Part shown: positions 24,199 to 32,606 of the stretch, in pieces | Numbering within the stretch: position 1 is the first letter of the stretch | Layout of the letters: every line of letters starts with the position of its first letter | Assembly: GCF_002563895.1 (NCBI RefSeq) | Contig: NZ_PDJB01000001.1 | Span: forward strand, 5,377,501-5,441,500 | Source: Pseudomonas lurida | GTDB lineage: Bacteria > Pseudomonadota > Gammaproteobacteria > Pseudomonadales > Pseudomonadaceae | Direction of reading: 5' to 3' | DNA length: 64,000 nucleotides | Program-made: the position numbers and the translations under genes | The notes under the pieces: generated by a model | Seen by the model: only the letters and a program-made list of their open reading frames with translations | Databases searched by the model: none | Told to the model about the DNA's origin: nothing

Positions 24199-24277
24199 CA
24201 TTCCTTATTGGCAACTATGGAAGAAAGAATGGAAGGAAATGGACTTCGCGGAAATTAAAGCAGAGTGGTACAAGTAG
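24173..24277 (+). pseudogene. Out-of-frame continuation after the small ORF
   Basis: 34-codon frame overlapping the end of the previous ORF, rich in Trp/Lys/Glu (QLWKKEWKEMDFAEIKAEWYK). The composition resembles real protein, so it may be the C-terminus of the preceding gene after a frameshift. A short independent gene is less likely, as no ribosome-binding site is visible. Confidence 0.3.
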
Positions 24278-24432
24278 CCCGGCACTCTATATTCGGTAGC
24301 ACGGGTCGCTGCTGTCGCCCACCCACGGTAGCGGCCCTATGCTCTGTACGAAATTGTGTTCGCCAATCGTTGTAGGATTTGTCTTGCCTGCGGTAGACCG
24401 AAAGTCGGTTTTTACACACTCTGACCAAGGGT

Positions 24433-25407
24433 TTATGGTCGCCTGGCGAGAGCCGTGAACGCTGCCATAATCTCGGTGCGCTCTTTGTCCAAAAGTTTTT
24501 TCACCATAGCAGAGTAGGGCATCGAAGGAGCCTTTAGTTTGTCTAAATCTTTGAAGATATCCATTGCATCGTTGTACAGATAATCGAATAGTTCACCTGG
24601 CTTTTTGGTGGCCGCATCCATCAGCTTATTACGCGCTTTGAGGAGTTGATTCGTTACTTCAAGCATTAATGATGTACGTGTTTCGACCAGTTTTTTGCGG
24701 TTCAAGCCAAAAATTTGATAGGTATGTAGTCCATAAGGGTCCCAAGCGTTTCCCACCCTATTTGGCGCAATCAGGCTTAGTCCACCCTCAACAATCCAAT
24801 CCAAGTGATCATTAGGGTTCCGGCGGGTAGGGTCGATAAGGTAGGCGTCTTCAAGGTCGAGGTCATCACCTTCGGCTACCGCCCGCTGGCCACCAATTGG
24901 GAAATGGTCATATTTTCCCAGTTTGTATTTACCTGATTGTGTTTTTTGCTGATAAGGCTGTTCGACAGTCAATTTATGTATTTCATGATATTCCGAAATA
25001 TTGCAATGGCTGCAACTTGGTAACAGATTTGTCCACGTTGAGGCTAGCCACCAGTAACCCTTGTGGCTCGAGTCTTCGACAACGCGTCCTTTGGGGCGAA
25101 AGTGTTCAACCTGAGCGGACATCACGGCTCTATAGCTAGATTCACAGTAGGCGCATTTGTCATGAAATAGTTTGTCCAGCGCTTCTTTAACATCTTTGGA
25201 ACGGTATGCTGCGAAGTTAAACTTTTCGGGAATTTTAGCTTTTGTTATTTTGCCTTTTTTTTTCGTGGCTTTTGCCTTGGCCACTGCGGGTTTGGTTGCT
25301 AGTGCTGCGAAATGCTTGATGGCGCGTAGCCTTTCCTTAGCCCCTCTGCCGTTTGGCGATGCCAGCGATAATGGCTCTGCTACCGTGCTTCGATCTATGG
25401 AAATCAC
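24433..25407 (-). CDS. HNH nuclease, PtuB-like
   Basis: 324-residue putative HNH endonuclease. A Lys-rich linker (41-60) precedes the zinc-ribbon HNH motif: Cys85 and Cys88 (KCAYCES), His102 (VEHFRPK), and Cys132-Cys135-Asn136 (SCSHCN) after a W-TNLL segment. This CxxC...HFRPK...CxxCN layout is that of the HNH proteins in Septu (PtuB) and some retron systems. The start is GTG at 25407 and overlaps the stop of the upstream gene by 4 bp (GTGA), so the two products are made together. Second gene of a two-gene unit; the likely role is anti-phage nucleic-acid cleavage controlled by the ATPase partner (inference). Confidence 0.85.
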   Translation of the reverse strand: MISIDRSTVAEPLSLASPNGRGAKERLRAIKHFAALATKPAVAKAKATKKKGKITKAKIPEKFNFAAYRSKDVKEALDKLFHDKCAYCESSYRAVMSAQVEHFRPKGRVVEDSSHKGYWWLASTWTNLLPSCSHCNISEYHEIHKLTVEQPYQQKTQSGKYKLGKYDHFPIGGQRAVAEGDDLDLEDAYLIDPTRRNPNDHLDWIVEGGLSLIAPNRVGNAWDPYGLHTYQIFGLNRKKLVETRTSLMLEVTNQLLKARNKLMDAATKKPGELFDYLYNDAMDIFKDLDKLKAPSMPYSAMVKKLLDKERTEIMAAFTALARRP

Positions 25408-27599
25408 TGATCCACTCCATTGGAGTCAGCCCGCAGGCGTTCGAGGATAAGGTTTACGGCATCTTCTCGTACTGCTGTCCTATCAAGGGTATCTGAACGA
25501 AGCTGTTCGATGATGTGCCGGCGCAATGCTTCATTGACCACCTGCTTTTCAGGCGTGTCACCGATAATGGAAAAGGCGTTCATCTGTTCCGAGAAATGCG
25601 CATCAGGCGAAGTGCTGCGTGAATTGGACAACACGATCCGGTCAAGCTTGAGTACGGTCTCGGGTTCCACGGTGCTAGCCAGACCGAAATACTCCGAGGT
25701 CAGCAGTTGTTCTGCGCGCATGGCGGTGACGTCCGGCAAGCCCGTCATTTCCTGGACGCAGCCTTCATCGTCCTTGATAAGTACATGAACCTCGCCGTCG
25801 AACATACCTCTTAGGCAAAGGGGGTCGTGGGTGGTGTAGATGAACTGCACTTGAGGCATAGCGCGGCGCAATGCAGAAACGATCTGCATTTTCCATCGGG
25901 GGTGCAAATGCAATTCGATTTCGTCGATCAGTACTATTCCACGGGCATCTTCAAGATTTTCCCAAGTCCGGAGCATGTTACGGATGATGTCCAGGCTCAT
26001 AGCAAATAGCGAGCGATACCCATCGCTCAAGCGAAAGATCGGGATGCTTTCGTTGTGTCTTCGTACGAGCACCTCACCCGACGCCAGCCGATATATCTCG
26101 TCGTACGTGTCGAGATTCAGGATCTCGCGCAGCGCTCGCGCCACCGGGAAAAAAGCCTTTTCACCAAGTAATTCCAACCAGGCAGCTGAGTGGGGTAGTG
26201 GTTTGTTTTTTTCGAACAGGGAAGCAATGCTCGAAGTTTTTCTGATGATTCTAGAACTAGACTGCTCATCGTGAAATGAACGATGCGCACCATAGCCAAG
26301 AATTAAGCCACTGCGCAGATTTTGGCTTGAGAAAGAGCCGTCCCGACGAATACAGATATCGCTAGCTTCGCCGTCATCGAAGGTGACTCTAATGTTTGAC
26401 TGAACTACGTGAGGTTGATCGTCTGTACCCTCTGCCAAGGTATCTCTGGGCAGGGTTGACTCCCAATCAAAATTTATTCGGGACCTCAATTTTGGGCTCA
26501 TCACACCCAATGCAATCGCCTGAAGAATCGAGCTCTTACCTACTGAGTTTTCTCCCAGAAGCACTGTTGCCGGGGCAATGCCGCGTTCTTGGGTGGCGTG
26601 GTGACCAAAGTTTATTTTTAGCTTTTGAATCCCCTTGAAATGCTCGATTTCAATGACCCGGATTCGGGAGAAGTGGGGCTTTTCTGGGTTCGCTTCAGGG
26701 TTTCGAACGGTAACGACTTGCTCGGTAAAAGCCGGGGTGATCCCGGCGAGGCGATTCATGAACGCCTGCCACTCTGCTGTGGAGGTCTCCGCAATGAATC
26801 CCGCCAGCTCGCTGGAAAATTCGCCCTCCATGGGCGGAGATTTTCTGATGGACGTTTCTAGAAGTGCTCCGAGCAACCAAAGTTTCGCGGCGCCTACGAA
26901 TGGCAGACGTTTATTGAATAACTCTTCCAGCGTAGGGAGTATGGTCTCGTACTTGTTACCACGCAATTGGCCCAAGCGCGCCCAGAGGTCAGAAAAGTAT
27001 GCAGACCGGTGGACCATGAGGTTACTACGATTGAGCTTCAGCGTTTCAATCGTTTCCCGGCCACGGCTAGTTTTATGAGTACATGTGCCATTGAATCTGA
27101 AGGCTATATGATCGAATGGCTTGTCGCGACAGGGGTCGATTAGTACAGGCGACTCGATTTCTGCATCGTGCCACGGGGTAAACGGCGGTACACGCTTTGA
27201 TGTTGTAGGGTATTGGTTTGCTTTGAATCTTGCACATACCGGACAGGCCGGAATCAGGTTGTTCCACTCGTACGCATACCACACATAATGGTCTGCACTT
27301 GTCGTAGTTTCATACCTTAAACGTCCTTTTGCATTCATCAACGGTCGGTGGTGATGAACAGCGAAATCCTGAACGCTCAGCGGGCTTTCGCAATAACCGC
27401 ATTTGTTCTCGAACACCTCAAGAAGAGCCATTCTGACGCTGGGCTGATTCCAGAGGCGAGAATCGAGGTTCGGGCGCCGGCTCAAGCGCTCGTCATCTGG
27501 CAGCTCGAAGTGGGCACGTAGCAGATCCATTTCTTTTGCCAGCGACTCGCTGCGCAGTGCGGTGGGTTGTAGCTCTGGGGCTCGCCAGATATGTCTCAA
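25404..27599 (-). CDS. HNH-ATPase fusion protein, Septu PtuA-like
   Basis: 731 residues. The N-terminal HNH-type zinc nuclease domain has Cys67/Cys70 (KCGYCES), His82-84 with Pro86 (VHHHRPL) and Cys119/Cys122 (ACPVC). The C-terminal SMC/OLD-like ATPase begins near 312 (RIRVIEIEHFKGIQKLKINFG), with Walker A GENSVGKS at 349-356, a signature-like RLSDGYRS at 523-530, Walker B GIVLIDE at 554-560 and His591 in TTHDP. In classic Septu the ATPase PtuA has no nuclease domain; here HNH is fused to it and a second HNH gene is coupled downstream. The start is probably the TTG at 27599, because an in-frame stop lies 15 bp before it. The function is inferred as defence. Confidence 0.85.
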   Translation of the reverse strand: MRHIWRAPELQPTALRSESLAKEMDLLRAHFELPDDERLSRRPNLDSRLWNQPSVRMALLEVFENKCGYCESPLSVQDFAVHHHRPLMNAKGRLRYETTTSADHYVWYAYEWNNLIPACPVCARFKANQYPTTSKRVPPFTPWHDAEIESPVLIDPCRDKPFDHIAFRFNGTCTHKTSRGRETIETLKLNRSNLMVHRSAYFSDLWARLGQLRGNKYETILPTLEELFNKRLPFVGAAKLWLLGALLETSIRKSPPMEGEFSSELAGFIAETSTAEWQAFMNRLAGITPAFTEQVVTVRNPEANPEKPHFSRIRVIEIEHFKGIQKLKINFGHHATQERGIAPATVLLGENSVGKSSILQAIALGVMSPKLRSRINFDWESTLPRDTLAEGTDDQPHVVQSNIRVTFDDGEASDICIRRDGSFSSQNLRSGLILGYGAHRSFHDEQSSSRIIRKTSSIASLFEKNKPLPHSAAWLELLGEKAFFPVARALREILNLDTYDEIYRLASGEVLVRRHNESIPIFRLSDGYRSLFAMSLDIIRNMLRTWENLEDARGIVLIDEIELHLHPRWKMQIVSALRRAMPQVQFIYTTHDPLCLRGMFDGEVHVLIKDDEGCVQEMTGLPDVTAMRAEQLLTSEYFGLASTVEPETVLKLDRIVLSNSRSTSPDAHFSEQMNAFSIIGDTPEKQVVNEALRRHIIEQLRSDTLDRTAVREDAVNLILERLRADSNGVDQ

Positions 27600-28157
27600 C
27601 GTCAGGTCCCTTTAAGCGTTCAGTTGCCGAGCCCACAGCGGAGTCGTTGCTGGGCTCAATAAAAGAGTCAATGAGGGCCGGAGCTTATAGTGCAGGCGCA
27701 TTGAGTGGCAAGGTGCCACCTTGCTGGCGCAGAGCGCTGATTGCGCCATGTCACGCGTAACTTCTTTGCTAGATTGTGGAAAAACTCCCGATTCGATTCC
27801 ATCGAAAGCCATAACTAGCTGATTTGTTTATAGATACCCTATGAGGTACGTCAAAAAATCCACACAATTCCAGCCCCGCGAAAACCGGGACCCCACGGCC
27901 AACAACCGTCCGTCTGTCTCCACTACCAAGCGCTCGTCCGCCCCACTGATTGCAAAATGCCTCTATTGATCTAAAGTTCACAGCTTGCGCAAAGAAACTC
28001 GCTAAACCCTAGAGGTCAAGGATGCAGATAATTATTCTCGGATTGAAGCCCTTTATTTCGAATCTGAAATTTCGTGAACGCCAAGAACAATCACCCTCCG
28101 GCACCTCCGCACATTAATTTTATTACTTATCTAGCTTAGACTGCAAAAGGCAAAAAC
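27600..28157. other. 558-bp divergent intergenic region
   Basis: It must contain the promoters for the HNH-ATPase unit (minus) and the PD-(D/E)XK gene (plus). The right half is A+T-rich. Apart from a 31-codon frame at 28022 I see no gene. Confidence 0.5.
28022..28117 (+). CDS. Possible 31-aa ORF before the PD-(D/E)XK gene
   Basis: ATG with GAGG 6 nt upstream. The product starts hydrophobic (MQIIILGLKPFISNLKF) and ends polar, stopping 41 bp before the next gene on the same strand. It could be a leader or toxin-like peptide, or chance in A+T-rich DNA. Confidence 0.2.
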   Translation: MQIIILGLKPFISNLKFRERQEQSPSGTSAH

Positions 28158-29600
28158 ATGAAGCTTTCGGAACGATTCAAACTCTCCAAAACTCAATTCG
28201 AACTGGACTTTGTCGATATTGATACTGATTTTGACACGCGATTATTTGTGGACCCTTATCTTCTTGGATTAAGACCGGATCGCTGGTCGATAAAGGCTGC
28301 CAGTTCAGTAAGGTCCTTTTTTTCTCATTTCTTAGATCTAGTTCGCCAAGGGAAAGAGGACGATGCTTTTGAACTCTTCTCACATCTTCATGAGCCTAAT
28401 GAGACCTGCCTCGGGCTTTCTTCAGGGAAACCTAGGGGTAACGGAATTGGTAGTGAGGACGCAAAGAAACTTTTCGAAAGCATCATGGGAAGTAAGGCAA
28501 TACAGTCCGGAAAAATTACCGACCTAGAAGACTTTAGACTATTTATTCCAGGAATCGGCAAAGATAAAGTTTCAGATATGACTACCAACCTCATACGAGG
28601 CAGCCTCATTACCTATACGCAGGCCCAATGCAAACTACATAAAATAAAATTAACAGCTGGTGTTTCCGCCGGACCTATATGGGATGTACCCCGAAAAAAG
28701 TGGATATTTACTCACGAAGACACACTGCTTGTTGAAGGGAAAAAGATCCTTCTCACCCCGAAAGGAATCGTTTCTTATAGCAAGGCTTATGCCCCTGAGA
28801 ATTACTATAATAAACATGTACTTGAGTATCTCCAACATGAGCACATAAGAACAGGTAGCATATGGGTCGAGCATCGCAAGGATGGAACTCCTTATATTTC
28901 AAAAAAGAGTCTAAAAGAAAATGTAGTAAAAGATTTTACCAAGGAATGGTTATTCGACTTCACAGAAAAACACCCACTGGTTTTTAAATCCTTCAGAGAT
29001 CAGCAAGCGCAGCAGGTTAGATCTCTCCCATCTGATTCAATTGATCCCGAGCTCAACTTGAATTCAGTAGTAGATCACCTGATTGCGAAACTACGCTCGA
29101 TTAAGCAGGGGCCATCAACGGCATCAGATTATCACAAAACAATAGTTGGCATTCTTGAAATGCTACTTTATCCAAACGCCTCATCACCTGTACTCGAAGC
29201 CGAGATAAACCAGGGCAGAAAGAGGATTGATATATACTTCGAAAACTCAGCCAAGGAAGGCTTTTTTCATACACTCCATATGATTCACAAGATACCCTGC
29301 CCGTATCTAATTATCGAATGCAAGAACTACTCAAAGGACATACAAAACCCCGAGCTTGATCAAATGATTGGACGATTAACCGTTAATCGAGGAATGCTTG
29401 GAATCATAACATGCAGAGAGATATCTAAAAAAGAATTATTCATTGAAAGATGCAGAGACTCATTTAAAAATGGCCACGGCTTAATTATACCATTAACTGA
29501 CGCAGACCTAATATCAGCACTTGAGAAGCTAAAGCTCGAACATAAAACCCCACTAGAAGAGGTGCTTAACGAAATAAAAAATACAATTATTATGTCCTGA
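28158..29600 (+). CDS. Putative PD-(D/E)XK nuclease-fold protein
   Basis: 480 residues, not a family I can name. The C-terminal third has the nuclease-like pattern Glu347/Glu349 (LEAEINQGRKR), Asp358 (RIDIYFE) and Glu387-Cys-Lys389 (YLIIECKNYS), that is E-x-D-x-ExK, preceded by a helical stretch (VVDHLIAKLRSI...TIVGILEMLLYPN). The N-terminal 300 residues are alpha/beta with no known motif (FDTRLFVDPYLLGLRP; GVSAGPIWDVPRKKW). The gene is clearly A+T-richer than its neighbours and uses many A/T-ending codons, so it was probably acquired from another source. It stands alone on the plus strand between two two-gene defence units. A restriction or abortive-infection role is inference. Confidence 0.65.
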   Translation: MKLSERFKLSKTQFELDFVDIDTDFDTRLFVDPYLLGLRPDRWSIKAASSVRSFFSHFLDLVRQGKEDDAFELFSHLHEPNETCLGLSSGKPRGNGIGSEDAKKLFESIMGSKAIQSGKITDLEDFRLFIPGIGKDKVSDMTTNLIRGSLITYTQAQCKLHKIKLTAGVSAGPIWDVPRKKWIFTHEDTLLVEGKKILLTPKGIVSYSKAYAPENYYNKHVLEYLQHEHIRTGSIWVEHRKDGTPYISKKSLKENVVKDFTKEWLFDFTEKHPLVFKSFRDQQAQQVRSLPSDSIDPELNLNSVVDHLIAKLRSIKQGPSTASDYHKTIVGILEMLLYPNASSPVLEAEINQGRKRIDIYFENSAKEGFFHTLHMIHKIPCPYLIIECKNYSKDIQNPELDQMIGRLTVNRGMLGIITCREISKKELFIERCRDSFKNGHGLIIPLTDADLISALEKLKLEHKTPLEEVLNEIKNTIIMS

Positions 29601-30123
29601 CAGAAAAAATTAGTAGCGGCAACAATTGGGGTGTGGTGTTCCGATTGTTGCCACCTTAAGTCCATTACTCTAGTCGCTAAAAAATCAGCTGAAAAGGTCC
29701 TCACCTCCTCCGCCGACGCGCTTCCCGTCGAAGAAGAGCAAAGGTGGACCTCTTGCCGGAGGCCCTCTCAGGGCTGTTGCCGCTGACCAGTTCGGAGAGG
29801 AAGTGTCCAGCCCCAGCAATAATTTACGTCACGGCCAACATCCGTTCGCCTGGTGCCGATTGCCATCACCTGCTAGCCAGAAACGGCCCATTCTGCAAAC
29901 TAACGAACAGAGGGAGAAAAGGCCGCTAGTCGGTGGGCATGGGGGTCGTCGCGGCCTACTTAGCCACGCTCAAAGCACCTAGCGAATACTGGCAAGTAAT
30001 GCGGCCAGCAGAGAGCGTGTGAGAAAAAACACAAAAAAGCTGCGCAAGCGGCGAAAACTCTTACAATCTTACGCCAGACTTCCTACACATTTTTTTGCCC
30101 CCCGATACTCAAGAGATAGCCCC
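29601..30123. other. 523-bp gap, nothing recognised
   Basis: Base composition returns from A+T-rich to mixed. No start, motif or repeat worth calling; open frames are short. It must carry the promoter of the MazG-like/DUF2075 pair. Confidence 0.5.
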
Positions 30124-30507
30124 GTGAGTGACTCAGACAGCTCATCCGCGCCACTGGTTGACGTAGTGAAGCTTGCCGCATCCCCTCAGCGTTTCGCAGA
30201 TGATCGCGACTGGCAGCAGTTCCACTCCCCAAAAAATCTCATCCTGGCGCTCACTGGCGAGGTAGGAGAGCTGTGCGAGATTTTCCAATGGATGAGCGAT
30301 GCCGATTCGCTCTCCGTAGCTAAAGATCCCGAAATCGGCCTAGCCGTAAAAGACGAATTGGCGGACGTACTGATGTACCTGGTTCGCCTGAGCAGCGTGC
30401 TCGGCATCGACCTCAACGAGGCGGTGACACGGAAACTCGCCTCGAACGGCCAGAAGTACCCCGTGGATAAAGCCAAAAGCAGCAGCAAAAAGTACGACCG
30501 ACTCTGA
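30124..30507 (+). CDS. MazG-like nucleotide pyrophosphohydrolase
   Basis: 127 residues from a GTG at 30124 (AAGAGA 7 nt upstream); the frame is open further upstream but that part is basic low-complexity and not conserved-looking. All-alpha NTP-PPase of the MazG/dCTPase (RS21-C6-like) type: EVGELCEIFQW with Glu46, Glu49 and Glu52, and the second metal motif KDELADV with Glu78 and Asp81. It would cleave a (d)NTP to the monophosphate and pyrophosphate. It is followed after 24 bp by the DUF2075 gene, so the two form an operon. Confidence 0.85.
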   Translation: MSDSDSSSAPLVDVVKLAASPQRFADDRDWQQFHSPKNLILALTGEVGELCEIFQWMSDADSLSVAKDPEIGLAVKDELADVLMYLVRLSSVLGIDLNEAVTRKLASNGQKYPVDKAKSSSKKYDRL

Positions 30508-30531
30508 ACAACTCGAATCTAAGGACAGCCC

Positions 30532-32400
30532 GTGATCGTTTACGCTGCGACCAAACAGCAATTTCTAAAAGACAACGATAACGATGACATCGAGGAGGTG
30601 ATCCTCAGGCACTACAAGGAAGCTACCGGCAAGAACGTTGGCAGTTCGGAAATCAGGTCGTGGCAAGGATCCCTTACGTACATGGCCAAGGTCCTTAGAG
30701 ATGAAGGCTTGCCGAACGACGCAGGCTTGGCCATCGAATTGCACATTCCGCAGTCGTCGAAACGGATCGATTTTCTGCTCACCGGTCGCGACGAAAACCA
30801 AGCAAAAAAAGCTGTATTGATCGAATTGAAGCAATGGAGCAAAGCCAACGCCACGACCAAGGATGCCATCGTCAAAACGGCGCTAGGTGGCGGCCTCGTT
30901 GAAACCATTCACCCGTCCTATCAGGTATGGTCATACGCAGCGCTGCTCGAAGGCTTCAACGAGGCCGTGTACAACAAAAGCATCGAGATCCGCCCGTGTG
31001 CCTACCTCCATAACTACGTCAGCGACGGCATCATAGACTCAGCGCACTACGAGCCTCATATCAGCAAAGCTCCACTGTTTCTGAAAGGCCCTGAAGAGCT
31101 CAGCAAGCTCCGAAGCTTTCTGAAAAATCATATTGCTCACGGCGACAACAAAGAGGTCCTTTACGAACTGTCCGATGGAAAAATCCGCCCGTCAAAAGCA
31201 CTAGCCGAGGCCCTGGGCGGGCTGATGAAAGGCAAGCCTGAGTTCGTATTGATTGACGATCAGAAGGCAATTTTCGAGTCGGCGCTCGCAGCGGCAAGCG
31301 AGGCTTCGGAACAGACGCCAAAGGTGCTGATCATCGAGGGGGGACCAGGCACCGGGAAAACTGTTCTAGCTATCAATCTGCTGGTGAGGCTCACCGAATT
31401 GAAGCTGTTGAGCAAATACGTCTCCAAGAATGCTGCCCCGCGCAAGGTCTACGAAAGCAAATTGGTTGGCACCGTCAAACGCAGCCACTTCTCCAACTTC
31501 TTTTCAGGCTCAGGGGCGTTCATCGAGACTGAGCCCAACACATTCGATGCGCTTATCGTAGACGAAGCTCACCGGCTGAATGAGAAAAGCGGGCTTTATG
31601 GAAACCTTGGGGAAAACCAGATCAAGGAGCTGATTGATTCAGCGAAATGCTCAATTTTCTTCATTGATGAAGACCAGCGTGTAACCTTGAGGGATATCGG
31701 CAGCAAGCAGGCGATACGCGCCTTTGCAAAAGCCAAGGGTGCTGTGGTTGAAGAACACGTGCTGTCTTCGCAGTTTCGCTGCAGTGGTTCTGACGGTTAC
31801 CTAGCATGGCTGGATGACACGCTAGGCATTCGCTCGACGGCAAATCCGACGCTTGAGACTCAAGAGTACGAGTTTAAGGTGTTCGACTCACCTCAGGCGA
31901 TGCATGAAGCAATCAACGAGAAAAACCACGGAAACAAAGCTCGTGTGGTCGCGGGCTATTGCTGGCCTTGGTTGAGCAAGAAAGACCCCACCGCCGCTGA
32001 CATCGTCATTGGTGACTACAAACGCCAATGGAACCTGGATCAGGACGGCAGCCTATGGATCATCGCTGAGAACTCCATCGAGCAGGTTGGCTGCATTCAT
32101 ACCTGCCAAGGTTTGGAAGTGGACTACATCGGGGTGATCATCGGGCCAGACCTAGTTGTACGTGACGGTAAGGTAGTGACATCCCCAGATGAGCGCGACA
32201 AGCATGATAAATCGACTCGCGGCTGGAAAAAAATGATGAAAGAGCAACCTACCCTCGCGAAAAATGAAACAGACCTGATCATCAAAAATACCTATCGAAC
32301 TCTGATGACACGCGGGATGAAGGGTTGCTACCTGTACTGCACCGACAAAGAGACTACGCAATACTTCGAGAGTCGGCTTAGCCAGCACAGCAATCATTGA
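30532..32400 (+). CDS. PD-(D/E)XK nuclease - DUF2075 helicase-like ATPase fusion
   Basis: 622 residues. The N-terminal domain shows Glu69 (AIELHIP), Asp80 (KRIDFLL) and Glu98-x-Lys100 (LIELKQW), a full PD-(D/E)XK set. The ATPase part has Walker A GGPGTGKT at 270-277, Walker B LIVDEAH at 341-347, FFIDEDQRV, SSQFRCSGSDGY, and the late helicase-like motifs HTCQGLEVDYIGVIIG and NTYRTLMTRGMKG, the DUF2075/Schlafen-3-like superfamily 1 layout. The start is GTG with AAGGA 6 nt upstream. It is encoded with a MazG-like hydrolase; a defence or DNA-repair role is inferred. Confidence 0.85.
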   Translation: MIVYAATKQQFLKDNDNDDIEEVILRHYKEATGKNVGSSEIRSWQGSLTYMAKVLRDEGLPNDAGLAIELHIPQSSKRIDFLLTGRDENQAKKAVLIELKQWSKANATTKDAIVKTALGGGLVETIHPSYQVWSYAALLEGFNEAVYNKSIEIRPCAYLHNYVSDGIIDSAHYEPHISKAPLFLKGPEELSKLRSFLKNHIAHGDNKEVLYELSDGKIRPSKALAEALGGLMKGKPEFVLIDDQKAIFESALAAASEASEQTPKVLIIEGGPGTGKTVLAINLLVRLTELKLLSKYVSKNAAPRKVYESKLVGTVKRSHFSNFFSGSGAFIETEPNTFDALIVDEAHRLNEKSGLYGNLGENQIKELIDSAKCSIFFIDEDQRVTLRDIGSKQAIRAFAKAKGAVVEEHVLSSQFRCSGSDGYLAWLDDTLGIRSTANPTLETQEYEFKVFDSPQAMHEAINEKNHGNKARVVAGYCWPWLSKKDPTAADIVIGDYKRQWNLDQDGSLWIIAENSIEQVGCIHTCQGLEVDYIGVIIGPDLVVRDGKVVTSPDERDKHDKSTRGWKKMMKEQPTLAKNETDLIIKNTYRTLMTRGMKGCYLYCTDKETTQYFESRLSQHSNH

Positions 32401-32606
32401 CGCTATCGTTTGCTAGAAGCCCCTGTTCATGTGAGTGGGGACATCGTACGCACAGGGGCGATAATCGTAAGCGTCCACCCAACTCGCCTTACGTAAGTCA
32501 GGTCGGCACCCACTGATGCGGCAGCAATGTAGGCATGGCCATATACCCAAGGATTGAGTTGCGCCCAATTTCCCTGGCATACGTACCTCTCTGGGGTCAG
32601 CTCACC

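Noticed and set aside
24433..27599. Retron with HNH-ATPase effector
   Set aside because: No reverse transcriptase gene and no msr/msd-like repeat near the pair.
28158..29600. Type II restriction-modification system
   Set aside because: The nuclease-like gene has no methyltransferase beside it; no SAM-binding motif was found anywhere in the island.
32419..32459. 8-bp inverted repeat GCCCCTGT/ACAGGGGC after the DUF2075 gene as terminator
   Set aside because: A 25-nt loop and no T run; too weak.
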